Assembly: GCA_964552715.1 (NCBI GenBank)
Contig: CAZKHZ010000105.1
Location: 1 to 12,895 of the forward strand
DNA from: UBA7692 sp964552715
Lineage (GTDB): Bacteria > Bacteroidota > Bacteroidia > Chitinophagales > LD1
Reading direction: 5' to 3'
DNA: 12,895 nt
The position numbers and the translations under genes are program-made. Within the stretch, counting starts at the first letter, position 1. Each line of letters begins with the position of its first letter. Under the pieces are notes generated by a model. It searched no databases. It saw only the letters and a program-made list of their open reading frames with translations, and was not told the origin of the DNA. Positions 1 to 6,356 of the stretch are shown here, piece by piece.

Positions 1-1
1 T

Positions 2-673
2 TCCAAATTCTTTTATTCAGAATGGGGCATTGCATTGGCAGCAGCGATTGGGTCATCGGCAGTGTTTTTGTTGGTGCTATTGGTGGCAAAACGCATTAAG
101 CAAAGTGTGTCGCTTTTGATTGTTGGTTTGATGCTGGGCAGTGCCATCAGCGCGGTGGTGGAACTGCTGCAAACATTTGCAGGAAAAGATGAGTTGAAAC
201 AATTTGTGTTGTGGACTTTTGCCAGCTTTAGGCACCTGACCCCGCAGCAGGTGTGGGTGATGGCGATTTGCTGCGGCTTTGGTTTTGCATTAAGCATCAA
301 AATGATGAAGCCTTTGCAGGCATTGCAGGGCGGAGAAAACTTTGCGCAAACAGTTGGCATAGACACGCGCAGGTCAAAGCAAACCATCATCATCGCCACG
401 GGCATTTTAGCTGGAACGGTAACGGCATTTTGTGGACCAGTTGCGTTTATAGGTTTGGCGGTGCCACATTTGTGCCGCATGATTTTTAAAACTGCCAACA
501 CCGTGACACTCACGTTTGCCTGTGTGCTTTTAGGTGCGGTAGTTTGTGGCTTCTGCAATGTGGCAGCGAGTATGCCGGGCAGCGAATATGCGCTGCCGGT
601 GAATGTGATTACCTCTATTCTGGGTGCGCCATTTGTGGTTTACATCATCATAAAACAACCAAAAACTGTGTGA
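2..673 (+). CDS. FecCD-family ABC transporter permease (5'-truncated by window edge)
   Basis: This is the C-terminal part of an inner-membrane permease that imports iron-siderophore, haem or cobalamin-type chelates. The reading frame is open from base 2 and no start is visible; 223 codons remain of a family usually about 330-350 long, so roughly 110-120 N-terminal residues lie outside the window. About six hydrophobic segments are visible. Family hallmarks are GPVAFIGLAVPHLCR (the conserved GPIxFVGLxxPH motif preceding the ATPase-coupling region), GGENFAQTVGID (equivalent of the LGxxxAxxLG coupling helix) and the ending LPVNVITSILGAPFVVYII, close to the usual LPVGxxTxxxGxPxFxxLL. It overlaps the downstream ATPase start by one base, so the two are almost certainly translationally coupled. 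The ligand cannot be told from this part; a substrate-binding protein and TonB-dependent receptor would be expected upstream. Confidence 0.93.
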   Translation, partial: SKFFYSEWGIALAAAIGSSAVFLLVLLVAKRIKQSVSLLIVGLMLGSAISAVVELLQTFAGKDELKQFVLWTFASFRHLTPQQVWVMAICCGFGFALSIKMMKPLQALQGGENFAQTVGIDTRRSKQTIIIATGILAGTVTAFCGPVAFIGLAVPHLCRMIFKTANTVTLTFACVLLGAVVCGFCNVAASMPGSEYALPVNVITSILGAPFVVYIIIKQPKTV

Positions 674-1371
674 TGCTGCAACTGAAAAACATACAAGTTG
701 GTTATGGTAAAAAAACCTTGTTGCAAAATATTCATGCGAATGTTGCGGCAGGAAATTTTGTTGGCGTGCTGGGCATCAACGGCATTGGCAAAAGCACTTT
801 ACTGAAAACAATTGCCGGATTGATACATGCACAAAGCGGTAGTGTTATGTTGAATGAAAAAGCTGTGCAGCAAATTTCGATTGCCGACAAATCTGCTTTG
901 ATAAGTGTTGCGGGAACAGAGCGCGCAGAGATTTTGTACATGACCGTTCGAGAGTTTGTTGCCATGGGCAAAATGCGTTTTTCCAATTCATTTAATATTT
1001 TACCTATTGAGCATTTCAATCATGTGGAGCAGGTGATGCAGGCGTTGCAACTTGCGCATCTTGCTTCAAAATATATTGGTGAAATAAGCGATGGTGAAAA
1101 GCAAAAGGCAGTGATTGCAAGGGCAGTGGCACAAGACACTCCTTTAATGATTTTAGATGAGCCAACTGCCTTTCTAGATTTTAGAAACAAGCGTATTGTG
1201 TTTGAATATCTCGCTTCATTGGCAAAGACCAAACAGAAAATTATTCTTGCTTCCACGCATGATTTAGAGTTGTCGTTTGAACATTGCAGCAACTGGTGGG
1301 TGATTGATGAATCTCGGAATTTTGCAGTGTGTAATGACGCACAGGAAGTGAAAGAGATTTTGAAGTATTAA
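673..1371 (+). CDS. FecE-type ABC transporter ATP-binding protein
   Basis: This is the cytoplasmic ATPase that powers the FecCD permease just upstream. I chose ATG 673 because it overlaps the permease stop (TGATG) and places the usual 'L-x-N-x-x-V-G-Y-G' opening at the N-terminus; the frame is open further upstream, but that region lies inside the permease gene. The product is 232 residues, slightly short for the family (about 250). Walker A is GINGIGKST (34-42), the signature is ISDGEKQK (138-145), Walker B is LMILDE (158-163), the D-loop is AFLD (166-169) and the switch histidine is H196 in STHD. The Q-loop region around residues 79-88 has no clear glutamine, and the signature reads SDGE rather than SGGQ. 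I remember both as usual among Bacteroidota members of this family, so they need not mean loss of function. A 33-nt hairpin begins 10 bases after the stop. Confidence 0.93.
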   Translation: MLQLKNIQVGYGKKTLLQNIHANVAAGNFVGVLGINGIGKSTLLKTIAGLIHAQSGSVMLNEKAVQQISIADKSALISVAGTERAEILYMTVREFVAMGKMRFSNSFNILPIEHFNHVEQVMQALQLAHLASKYIGEISDGEKQKAVIARAVAQDTPLMILDEPTAFLDFRNKRIVFEYLASLAKTKQKIILASTHDLELSFEHCSNWWVIDESRNFAVCNDAQEVKEILKY

Positions 1372-1380
1372 TGCACTTAA

Positions 1381-1413
1381 ACCACCGTCAGGGTCTGCGA
1401 CCACTGACGGGGT
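1381..1413 (+). repeat. 33-nt bulged hairpin, copy 1 of a covarying family
   Basis: Fourteen base pairs are visible: ACC/GGT at the base, a bulged A (1384), a seven-pair stem CCGTCAG/CTGACGG, a bulged A (1403), then GGTC/GACC closing a TGC loop (1396-1398). It is preceded by AAACCACC (1379-1386) and lies 10 bases after the ATPase stop, in the sense direction. Copy 2 (1555-1587) aligns without gaps at 26 of 33 positions. Six of the seven differences form three compensatory base-pair swaps and the seventh is in the loop. There is no clear run of T after it, so it is a REP-like or 3'-end element rather than a textbook terminator. Confidence 0.8.
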
Positions 1414-1448
1414 AATTGAAACGTAGACTCTGTTTGCCACAGGTTAAA

Positions 1449-1475
1449 ACCTCCCGCAATCGAATGCGGACAGGT
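1449..1475 (+). terminator. Hairpin followed by short T-run, possible terminator of the ABC operon
   Basis: The arms are ACCT-c-CCGCA (1449-1458) and TGCGG-ac-AGGT (1465-1475), giving nine pairs around an ATCGAA loop with small bulges. A T-run (ATTTTTG) starts at 1481 and a second one, TTTTTTG, about twenty bases later. The hairpin could end transcription arriving from the ATPase gene 78 bases upstream. The five bases between hairpin and T-run make it weaker than a canonical intrinsic terminator. Confidence 0.4.
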
Positions 1476-1528
1476 GCGGCATTTTTGATTAATAGGACTT
1501 TTTTGTTTTTTAAGGCAGCCTAAAGTCT

Positions 1529-1552
1529 GAAAGTGAGGTGTGCTCTCATTTC
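1529..1552. repeat. Small hairpin between the 33-nt elements
   Basis: GAAA-g-TGAG (1529-1537) pairs with CTCATTTC (1545-1552) around a seven-base loop, with one bulged G. It abuts copy 2 of the 33-nt element (starting at 1555). No function can be assigned; it is listed because it adds to an unusually folded gap. Confidence 0.35.
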
Positions 1553-1554
1553 AA

Positions 1555-1587
1555 ACCACCGTCAAGGCTTTCAGCCATTGACGGGGT
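1555..1587 (+). repeat. 33-nt bulged hairpin, copy 2 of a covarying family
   Basis: It has the same fold as 1381-1413 with both bulged As at the same positions (1558 and 1577): ACC/GGT base, seven-pair stem CCGTCAA/TTGACGG, apical GGCT/AGCC and loop TTC (1570-1572). Relative to copy 1, the pair G-C became A-T (1565/1578), T-A became C-G (1568/1574) and C-G became T-A (1569/1573). It is preceded by AAACCACC (1553-1560) and followed by GGTAACTAAAAA. It lies on the + strand, 37 bases from the stop of the convergent gene. Confidence 0.8.
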
Positions 1588-1591
1588 AACT

Positions 1592-1631
1592 AAAAACCTC
1601 AATTGAAGTCGCAGACCCAATTGGTGGTTTT
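1592..1631 (-). terminator. Terminator-like hairpin at the end of the collagen-like gene, third member of the hairpin family
   Basis: Read on the minus strand, AAAACC (1631-1626) pairs with GGTTTT (1598-1593), CAATTG (1623-1618) with CAATTG (1605-1600), and GGTC (1617-1614) with GACT (1610-1607, one G-T wobble) around a TGC loop. A T5 run (1596-1592) closes it. The arm begins inside the TAA stop codon (1632-1630) of the minus-strand gene. Bases 1628-1596 align without gaps to the two + strand 33-nt hairpins: they share AAACCACC and, with copy 1, the 11-mer GGGTCTGCGAC, and have further compensatory changes in the middle stem. It plausibly serves as this gene's 3'-end signal. Confidence 0.6.
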
Positions 1632-3105
1632 AGTTTGTTCTTCTCCAAAAGATAGCCGCAACATTTGTGGGGCGAGTTTCTGTAGCAATTGTGCCTGCGT
1701 TCATATTTCCACCTGTAAGATTGAGTGTATGTGTATGATTGGGAACTGTATGGGTATGCGCACCATTGGAAGTAGTTGTTCTTGTCTTTATCCAATGGCG
1801 ATGCGCGTACATACCTATTGTATGAGAGTGATTCATGCAGTTATCATTCAGTCTTCCCATAAAATTTCCATAAGTTTCTCTGCCGTCCCAACCTGAACCA
1901 CATTGAGATGGATTGTCACCTGTTCCAACATTTTGGGCATTACTAATCAAGTTATCGTCATACGGAATCCAAATATTGCCCGAAAAGGGATTGGAACCGG
2001 AAGTGGAGATGCTGGCAAATCTTGTATCAGGATTACCCGTTGCAGGACCTCCGCCCCACCAAAAACTCCCATCACTAAGAGTATTGCCATTGCCGTCACC
2101 ATTGTCGTTTGTGAACTCTCTAGCATCATCATTGCTCCAATTTCCTCCCCAATTATGCAAGTGAGCTCCGTCAAGCGCGGTAGTCAAGACACCAGCACCT
2201 AATGCAGTTCCAGTAACATTGTGTGTGTGGTCTTGCATGGCAAAGTTTTGGGTGACACCCGATAAAGCACCGCCACTTGCTACATTGGCGGCACCACCTT
2301 CTGCACGCAAGAACTGCCCGTTGTTAATGTCTGTTCTTACCCATGTTGTGTTTGGATAAATTGCATTAGGGTCGGCAGCAGTGAACCACTGCGTGTAAGT
2401 GCTGCCAATGGGAGGCGTGTTGATGTTCAGCCACTTTGTGCCGTCATACACTTCCATAGAACTTAGTGTATTGTTCCAGCGCATGGTGCCTGCGGTAACA
2501 GTTGCCGGACGTTGTGCACTTGAACCCGATGGAAATGCAAGACCGTCATTGGCAGTGGATGCATCCAAAGCAACATTTGGGCTTGTATTATTCAAACCAA
2601 TACGATTGTTGTTTTGGTAAAGCACAGAATTACACAAATCGGTTGGCGAGGTAAACACTGCAAGATAAGTTCCTGATGCTGTTGGGCAGATGGTGCCGGG
2701 TCCAGTAGCTCCAGTGTTTCCTGAAACTCCAGCAATGCCTTGAACACCTTGAGAGCCTTGTGATCCGGTATCGCCTATTGCTCCAGTAGTTCCTTGAATT
2801 CCCTGCGCGCCAGTGTTGCCTGTTGCGCCTTGAATGCCAGGTTGATTGCATAATGAAAGCCAAGCAGCACCATCATAATAATAGAAGCAATTTACAGTGA
2901 TATCAAACACCAACAAACCTGTTGCAGGCGAGGCAATTGACTGACGCTGTGTTTGTGTAACGCGAGGAACTAAGAAGCCTTTATCGGTTGCAGATAAATC
3001 TAAAATGGAACTACTGTTTGGCGCATTGGTTCCAATGCCAACATTATTCTGCGCATTGGAAAACATTACAGCAAACAATAAACACAAGCATAAAATTCTA
3101 TTCAT
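1630..3105 (-). CDS. Secreted collagen-like protein with phage tail-fibre/collar-like C-terminus
   Basis: The product is an exported protein of 491 residues. A signal peptide (about 1-18, ending SNA before Q19) is followed by the NVGIGT...LDLS...KGFLVPR...GLLVFD...FYYYDGAAW head domain (about 20-85) seen in many Bacteroidota surface proteins. Residues 90-137 are an uninterrupted run of about 16 Gly-X-X triplets, as in bacterial collagen-like trimers. A second structural-protein-like segment follows (about 168-230: LDAS...GLAFPSG...QRP...RWN...YDGTKWL). The C-terminal half resembles phage tail collar or short-tail-fibre domains: ...YPNTTWVRTDINNGQFLRAEGG, six HxH motifs (293/295, 315/317, 426/428, 435/437, 450/452, 457/459) and the ending ETRPTNVAAIFWRR, like the RPxNVAxxY ending of tail fibres. 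Binding or adhesion at the surface is an inference. No capsid, sheath or other tail genes are nearby, so this is not a prophage. Start is ATG 3105; no clear Shine-Dalgarno. Confidence 0.85.
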   Translation of the reverse strand: MNRILCLCLLFAVMFSNAQNNVGIGTNAPNSSSILDLSATDKGFLVPRVTQTQRQSIASPATGLLVFDITVNCFYYYDGAAWLSLCNQPGIQGATGNTGAQGIQGTTGAIGDTGSQGSQGVQGIAGVSGNTGATGPGTICPTASGTYLAVFTSPTDLCNSVLYQNNNRIGLNNTSPNVALDASTANDGLAFPSGSSAQRPATVTAGTMRWNNTLSSMEVYDGTKWLNINTPPIGSTYTQWFTAADPNAIYPNTTWVRTDINNGQFLRAEGGAANVASGGALSGVTQNFAMQDHTHNVTGTALGAGVLTTALDGAHLHNWGGNWSNDDAREFTNDNGDGNGNTLSDGSFWWGGGPATGNPDTRFASISTSGSNPFSGNIWIPYDDNLISNAQNVGTGDNPSQCGSGWDGRETYGNFMGRLNDNCMNHSHTIGMYAHRHWIKTRTTTSNGAHTHTVPNHTHTLNLTGGNMNAGTIATETRPTNVAAIFWRRTN

Positions 3106-3264
3106 ATAAGAGTTTTAAATGGAGTTGATGATAACGTAGGTGACTTTATAAAATCAACGCCAATATGAAAACAAAATTCTAATGAAAGGATGAAGATTGG
3201 TGATTTTTAGTTGCAGTAGATAATTAGTTGAAGGAGTTTTTTAATCAAAATACAAGGCATAAGA

Positions 3265-6200
3265 TTACCCCAAAAATCGTCTGATTAACGCTAAAGGTTC
3301 GCCAAGTTTGATTGTGGCTGTAAAGCTGATGCGTTGGAAGAATCTTTTATAGCCGAATAGTTCCTGATTGTCGCGGATGTTTTTGGTGGTTACGAATGGA
3401 ATATGAATTTCCAGAATGTCCTTTAAACCTACAGATACTCCTAACTCTGCTGCAAATTCAAGCTTCTTTAACTCTGAGTAAACAACTGCCGTAGAAGCCC
3501 AAGGATAGATAGGCACGGGAATGGGTAATTGTGTAGAGAAATTAGCCGACATCAGAAAGTTGCGTGTGGCACCAAATGTGGTGAGCGAACGGAATGCACC
3601 TTGTGTTTGCGCTATTTGTCTGCCGATGTATTGATTTTGCCCGTTGCGGTCAATGAAAGTTTCATCTAGCATATAATCGCGTTGCAGCCAATAGATTCCA
3701 TTGGGTAGCGTATTCATGCTTAGATACAAACGACCGAGCGGTGCTGAAATATCATTTGCTGCTTTAAAGTAAAGTGGGTTACCCCCTGCAAATACACGAA
3801 TGTCAAAGCCTTTGTTTTTCTTTTTGTAGCTGATGCGAAAGTTTGCTTCGGCACGCATTTGCAAAAAGTAATCGCTTTGCTGAAAACTTACTTGCACATC
3901 CATCGGGTGTAATGTTGATTTTCTTTCAAAGCGATAAGCGAGTTCATTTACATAATAATGCTGGGTTTTATCTACGGTTTCTTTTCCTTGTTTATATTGA
4001 TAGTCTAACCAGATATTTGTGCTGCGCAGATTTAAGAAATGGGTGTTTGCACTGCGTGGATGTTTCTTCTTAAATTCAATAGAAACAGTGGGTTCAATCT
4101 TGTTGAATTGCATGGGTGATGGATTTAACCAATAGCTGTATCGCTTGCCGTTAATACCAAAAGCAATATGCTGCACACCGCCTTCTTCGGGATAAAAATT
4201 ATAGCTCATCTTAAAGCCTCCAACAATTGTTTTTCCGCGAATGCTGTATGCCGGAGCAATTAGATATTTGAACTTTTGGGCAGGCAACAAAGGGTTGTAG
4301 AAAGCCATTCCTACAAAGAATTTATCGTAGTTGTTTGCGCCAATCCAAGGAGCAAAACAGATTTGTGTGCGTTCGGGATTTTCGATGCTGGTTAAAAACT
4401 GTAGGCGCAATGGAGCGGCATGTTTGGCAGCTTTATTGTGATAGTAGAAATTGTTTCTTCTATTAATATCAGGCGAAGACCATGAAGTGTCGTTTACAAT
4501 TTTTCCATTTATAACCGCACTTGGCAGGTCGGGAATGAAATCGTAATTCTTTTTGTAGGTAATGCTTGTGATGCTATCGTTTACAACTGTTGCCTTACGG
4601 ATTTTTACATCCATTTTTTTCGTAGTATTCAATAAGCTATCGAACCACCAACTAAGGTTTTCGCCACTTGTTCTTTCAAATACATTTCTAAAATCGTAGG
4701 GCTGAGGATGCTTGAATTTCCATTCATTAAAGTAAGTGTGCATGCAACTATCGTAGCGGCTTTCACCCAAATAGGTTTTTAGGTAATCTAAGAGCAATGC
4801 TGTTTTTAAGTAAACAATCACCCCCATATTGTCGGAGGTGAATTCTTCTGCGCGAAGGGTAGCTTTTTGGTCACGATTCTCGCGCGCTTGGACAAGGTAG
4901 GCGAGGTAATTCATGTCGGCAGCCTTCCATTTTTTCATGTCGAGCATTTTGCCTAAACCAGAGTTAAAGACTCCACCAAGAAGTTTTGCATCGGGATACT
5001 TTTTCATCATGTAGGTGCGCTCGTAGTAGCTGTTTACGCCCTCATCCATCCACGGGTTTATTCTTTCATTGCTGCCTAATATTCCATAGAACCAATTATG
5101 ACCAACTTCGTGTGTAATTACTTCATCCAAAGATTCTTTGCTCCCAGCTCCACCAATCACTGTAATAGTTGGGTACTCCATGCCACCACCCGCTTCCAAC
5201 GCACCTTCCACTGCGGTTACAACATTATAAGGATACTCGCCTACTTTTTCGCTGTAGTGCAGAATGGCATCTTTTAAATACTCAGTTGAATTCTTCCAGA
5301 GCATTTTGCTTAAAGGCGTAAACATGGTGGTGCAAAGAACTTTACGTTTGCTTTGCGGAAGCTCAACAGTGTCGCGCCTTACGATGTAGCGTTTATCAGC
5401 AAACCATGCAAAGTCGTGAATGCGGTCTTGCTTAAATTCAATAGTTTTCTTTTGGGTTGAAGATTCAGGAAATTCATCAAAAGCATTTCTTCTTTTTCTT
5501 ACTCTTTTTAGGATTGTGTCGCTTGTTTGTGCGGCAATTAAAGAATCCATCCAAAGATGTTCTTCGGCAGTTTGCAATTCGCCTGTTGCACCCACCACAT
5601 AGTTTTTAGGCACAGTAATTCGAACTTCAAACGAGCCAAATTCGCTGTAGAATTCACCTTGATCAACATAAGATAATGGATGCCAGCCATCGTTATCATA
5701 AACTGCGGGCTTGGGATACCATTGAGATATTTGATAAGATTGACCTTCGTGCCCAAGCCTAGAAAATGTTTTAGGAACACGCACTAAAAATGGTGTGGTG
5801 ATGTTGATGCTTTCGCCCGATTTGAGCGGTTTGTTTAAAGTTATTTTTGCGATGTCGATGTTGGGTGTATCCAATTGCCACTTCACTGTTTCGGCATTTA
5901 CTCTAAAGGCGATTTTTCGGATAAAACCTTTCTGATAGTCTTTGCTGAATTGGAAAGAGGTGTTGCCATTTTCCAACATTTGCTTAGCGAATTTTGTATC
6001 GGTGTTCTTGTAGGCGTTTGGCCACAAGTGCATCCATATTTCATTCAGCGTTTCGGGAGCGTTGTTTTTGTAATCAATTGATATAAAACCAGTGAGGGTG
6101 TGTAGTGAGTCATTCAACTCTACATCAATGCTGTATTTTACTTCCTGTTGAAAGTATTGGGCATTTGCAGAGAATGAAAAAAGAAAGAAAAAGAAAAAGA

Positions 6201-6273
6201 AAAGGGGTTTGAAATACAAGAGGAAGAGGGACGAGGGACGAGGAACGAAAGATTTTATGTGTTTATTTTCCAT
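3265..6273 (-). CDS. Secreted M1-family zinc metallopeptidase with long C-terminal extension
   Basis: The product is a 1002-residue exported peptidase of the gluzincin M1 (aminopeptidase N/LTA4 hydrolase) type. Visible catalytic parts, in order: GGGMEYP (362-368, counterpart of the GxMEN substrate motif), HEVGH (388-392) with the third zinc ligand E411 eighteen residues later in WMDEGVNSYYE, and a candidate catalytic tyrosine Y488 in VYLKTALLL. The N-terminal 40-350 region has the usual beta-rich substrate domain. From about 570 to the end is a region of alternating hydrophobic and polar stretches rich in aromatic residues, suggestive of beta-strands and possibly outer-membrane attachment (inference). 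A signal peptide ends SANA (36-39) before Q40; its core is a run of seven phenylalanines encoded by a simple-sequence tract. ATG 6273 is the only ATG; TTG at codon 19 would give a more compact signal peptide. It probably shares a transcript with the thioredoxin-fold gene 83 bases upstream. Confidence 0.92.
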   Translation of the reverse strand: MENKHIKSFVPRPSSLFLLYFKPLFFFFFFLFSFSANAQYFQQEVKYSIDVELNDSLHTLTGFISIDYKNNAPETLNEIWMHLWPNAYKNTDTKFAKQMLENGNTSFQFSKDYQKGFIRKIAFRVNAETVKWQLDTPNIDIAKITLNKPLKSGESINITTPFLVRVPKTFSRLGHEGQSYQISQWYPKPAVYDNDGWHPLSYVDQGEFYSEFGSFEVRITVPKNYVVGATGELQTAEEHLWMDSLIAAQTSDTILKRVRKRRNAFDEFPESSTQKKTIEFKQDRIHDFAWFADKRYIVRRDTVELPQSKRKVLCTTMFTPLSKMLWKNSTEYLKDAILHYSEKVGEYPYNVVTAVEGALEAGGGMEYPTITVIGGAGSKESLDEVITHEVGHNWFYGILGSNERINPWMDEGVNSYYERTYMMKKYPDAKLLGGVFNSGLGKMLDMKKWKAADMNYLAYLVQARENRDQKATLRAEEFTSDNMGVIVYLKTALLLDYLKTYLGESRYDSCMHTYFNEWKFKHPQPYDFRNVFERTSGENLSWWFDSLLNTTKKMDVKIRKATVVNDSITSITYKKNYDFIPDLPSAVINGKIVNDTSWSSPDINRRNNFYYHNKAAKHAAPLRLQFLTSIENPERTQICFAPWIGANNYDKFFVGMAFYNPLLPAQKFKYLIAPAYSIRGKTIVGGFKMSYNFYPEEGGVQHIAFGINGKRYSYWLNPSPMQFNKIEPTVSIEFKKKHPRSANTHFLNLRSTNIWLDYQYKQGKETVDKTQHYYVNELAYRFERKSTLHPMDVQVSFQQSDYFLQMRAEANFRISYKKKNKGFDIRVFAGGNPLYFKAANDISAPLGRLYLSMNTLPNGIYWLQRDYMLDETFIDRNGQNQYIGRQIAQTQGAFRSLTTFGATRNFLMSANFSTQLPIPVPIYPWASTAVVYSELKKLEFAAELGVSVGLKDILEIHIPFVTTKNIRDNQELFGYKRFFQRISFTATIKLGEPLALIRRFLG
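6176..6207. repeat. 32-base purine tract with GAAAAA hexamers inside the peptidase signal-peptide region
   Basis: Thirty-two consecutive purines lie on the + strand, built of A-rich units such as GAAAAA and GAAAA and ending GGGG. On the coding (minus) strand they encode the phenylalanine-rich hydrophobic core of the M1 peptidase signal peptide. Slippage by a whole hexamer would stay in frame and change the length of that core; slippage by one base would frameshift the gene. Confidence 0.8.
6227..6247. repeat. Three tandem heptamers (AGGGACG, AGGGACG, AGGAACG)
   Basis: Two perfect copies and one copy with a single mismatch form a 21-base tandem array. It lies within the first codons of the M1 peptidase, where the coding strand reads FVPRPSS. 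A heptamer unit is out of step with codons, so gain or loss of one unit would break the ATG-initiated frame but leave a downstream TTG start (codon 19) untouched. Confidence 0.75.
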
Positions 6274-6356
6274 TGAAATGATGCGGTAATTGCAGCCGCT
6301 AAGCTATACCGTTTCTGTTCAATTTTAGAGTAGCAGAAAAAGACTTTGTTGCCCAA

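Noticed and set aside
13..558. Long antisense reading frames opposite the permease and opposite odhB (11715-12308)
   Set aside because: They are shadows of strongly supported genes, with low-complexity Ala/Ser/Thr-rich translations and no family features.
907..1104. ABC ATPase inactive because the signature reads SDGE and the Q-loop lacks Gln
   Set aside because: Walker A, Walker B, D-loop and switch His are intact, and SDGE-type signatures are, as I remember, common in Bacteroidota relatives of FecE, so this is not good evidence of inactivity.
1381..1587. Possible CRISPR array or integron attC sites from the repeated hairpins
   Set aside because: There are only three copies, one on the opposite strand, with irregular spacing and diverged sequence, and no cas genes. 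The ends do not carry the GTTRRRY/RYYYAAC core of attC and there is no integrase.
1630..3105. Prophage fragment, because of the tail-fibre-like protein
   Set aside because: The protein has a signal peptide and the Bacteroidota head domain, and is flanked by a secreted peptidase and an ABC transporter. No capsid, portal, sheath, lysis or integrase gene is present.
6284..6311. Hairpin CGGTA...TACCG upstream of the M1 peptidase as a riboswitch or attenuator
   Set aside because: Only five outer pairs and a three-pair inner stem are visible, without a conserved core or T-run; it is within chance expectation.
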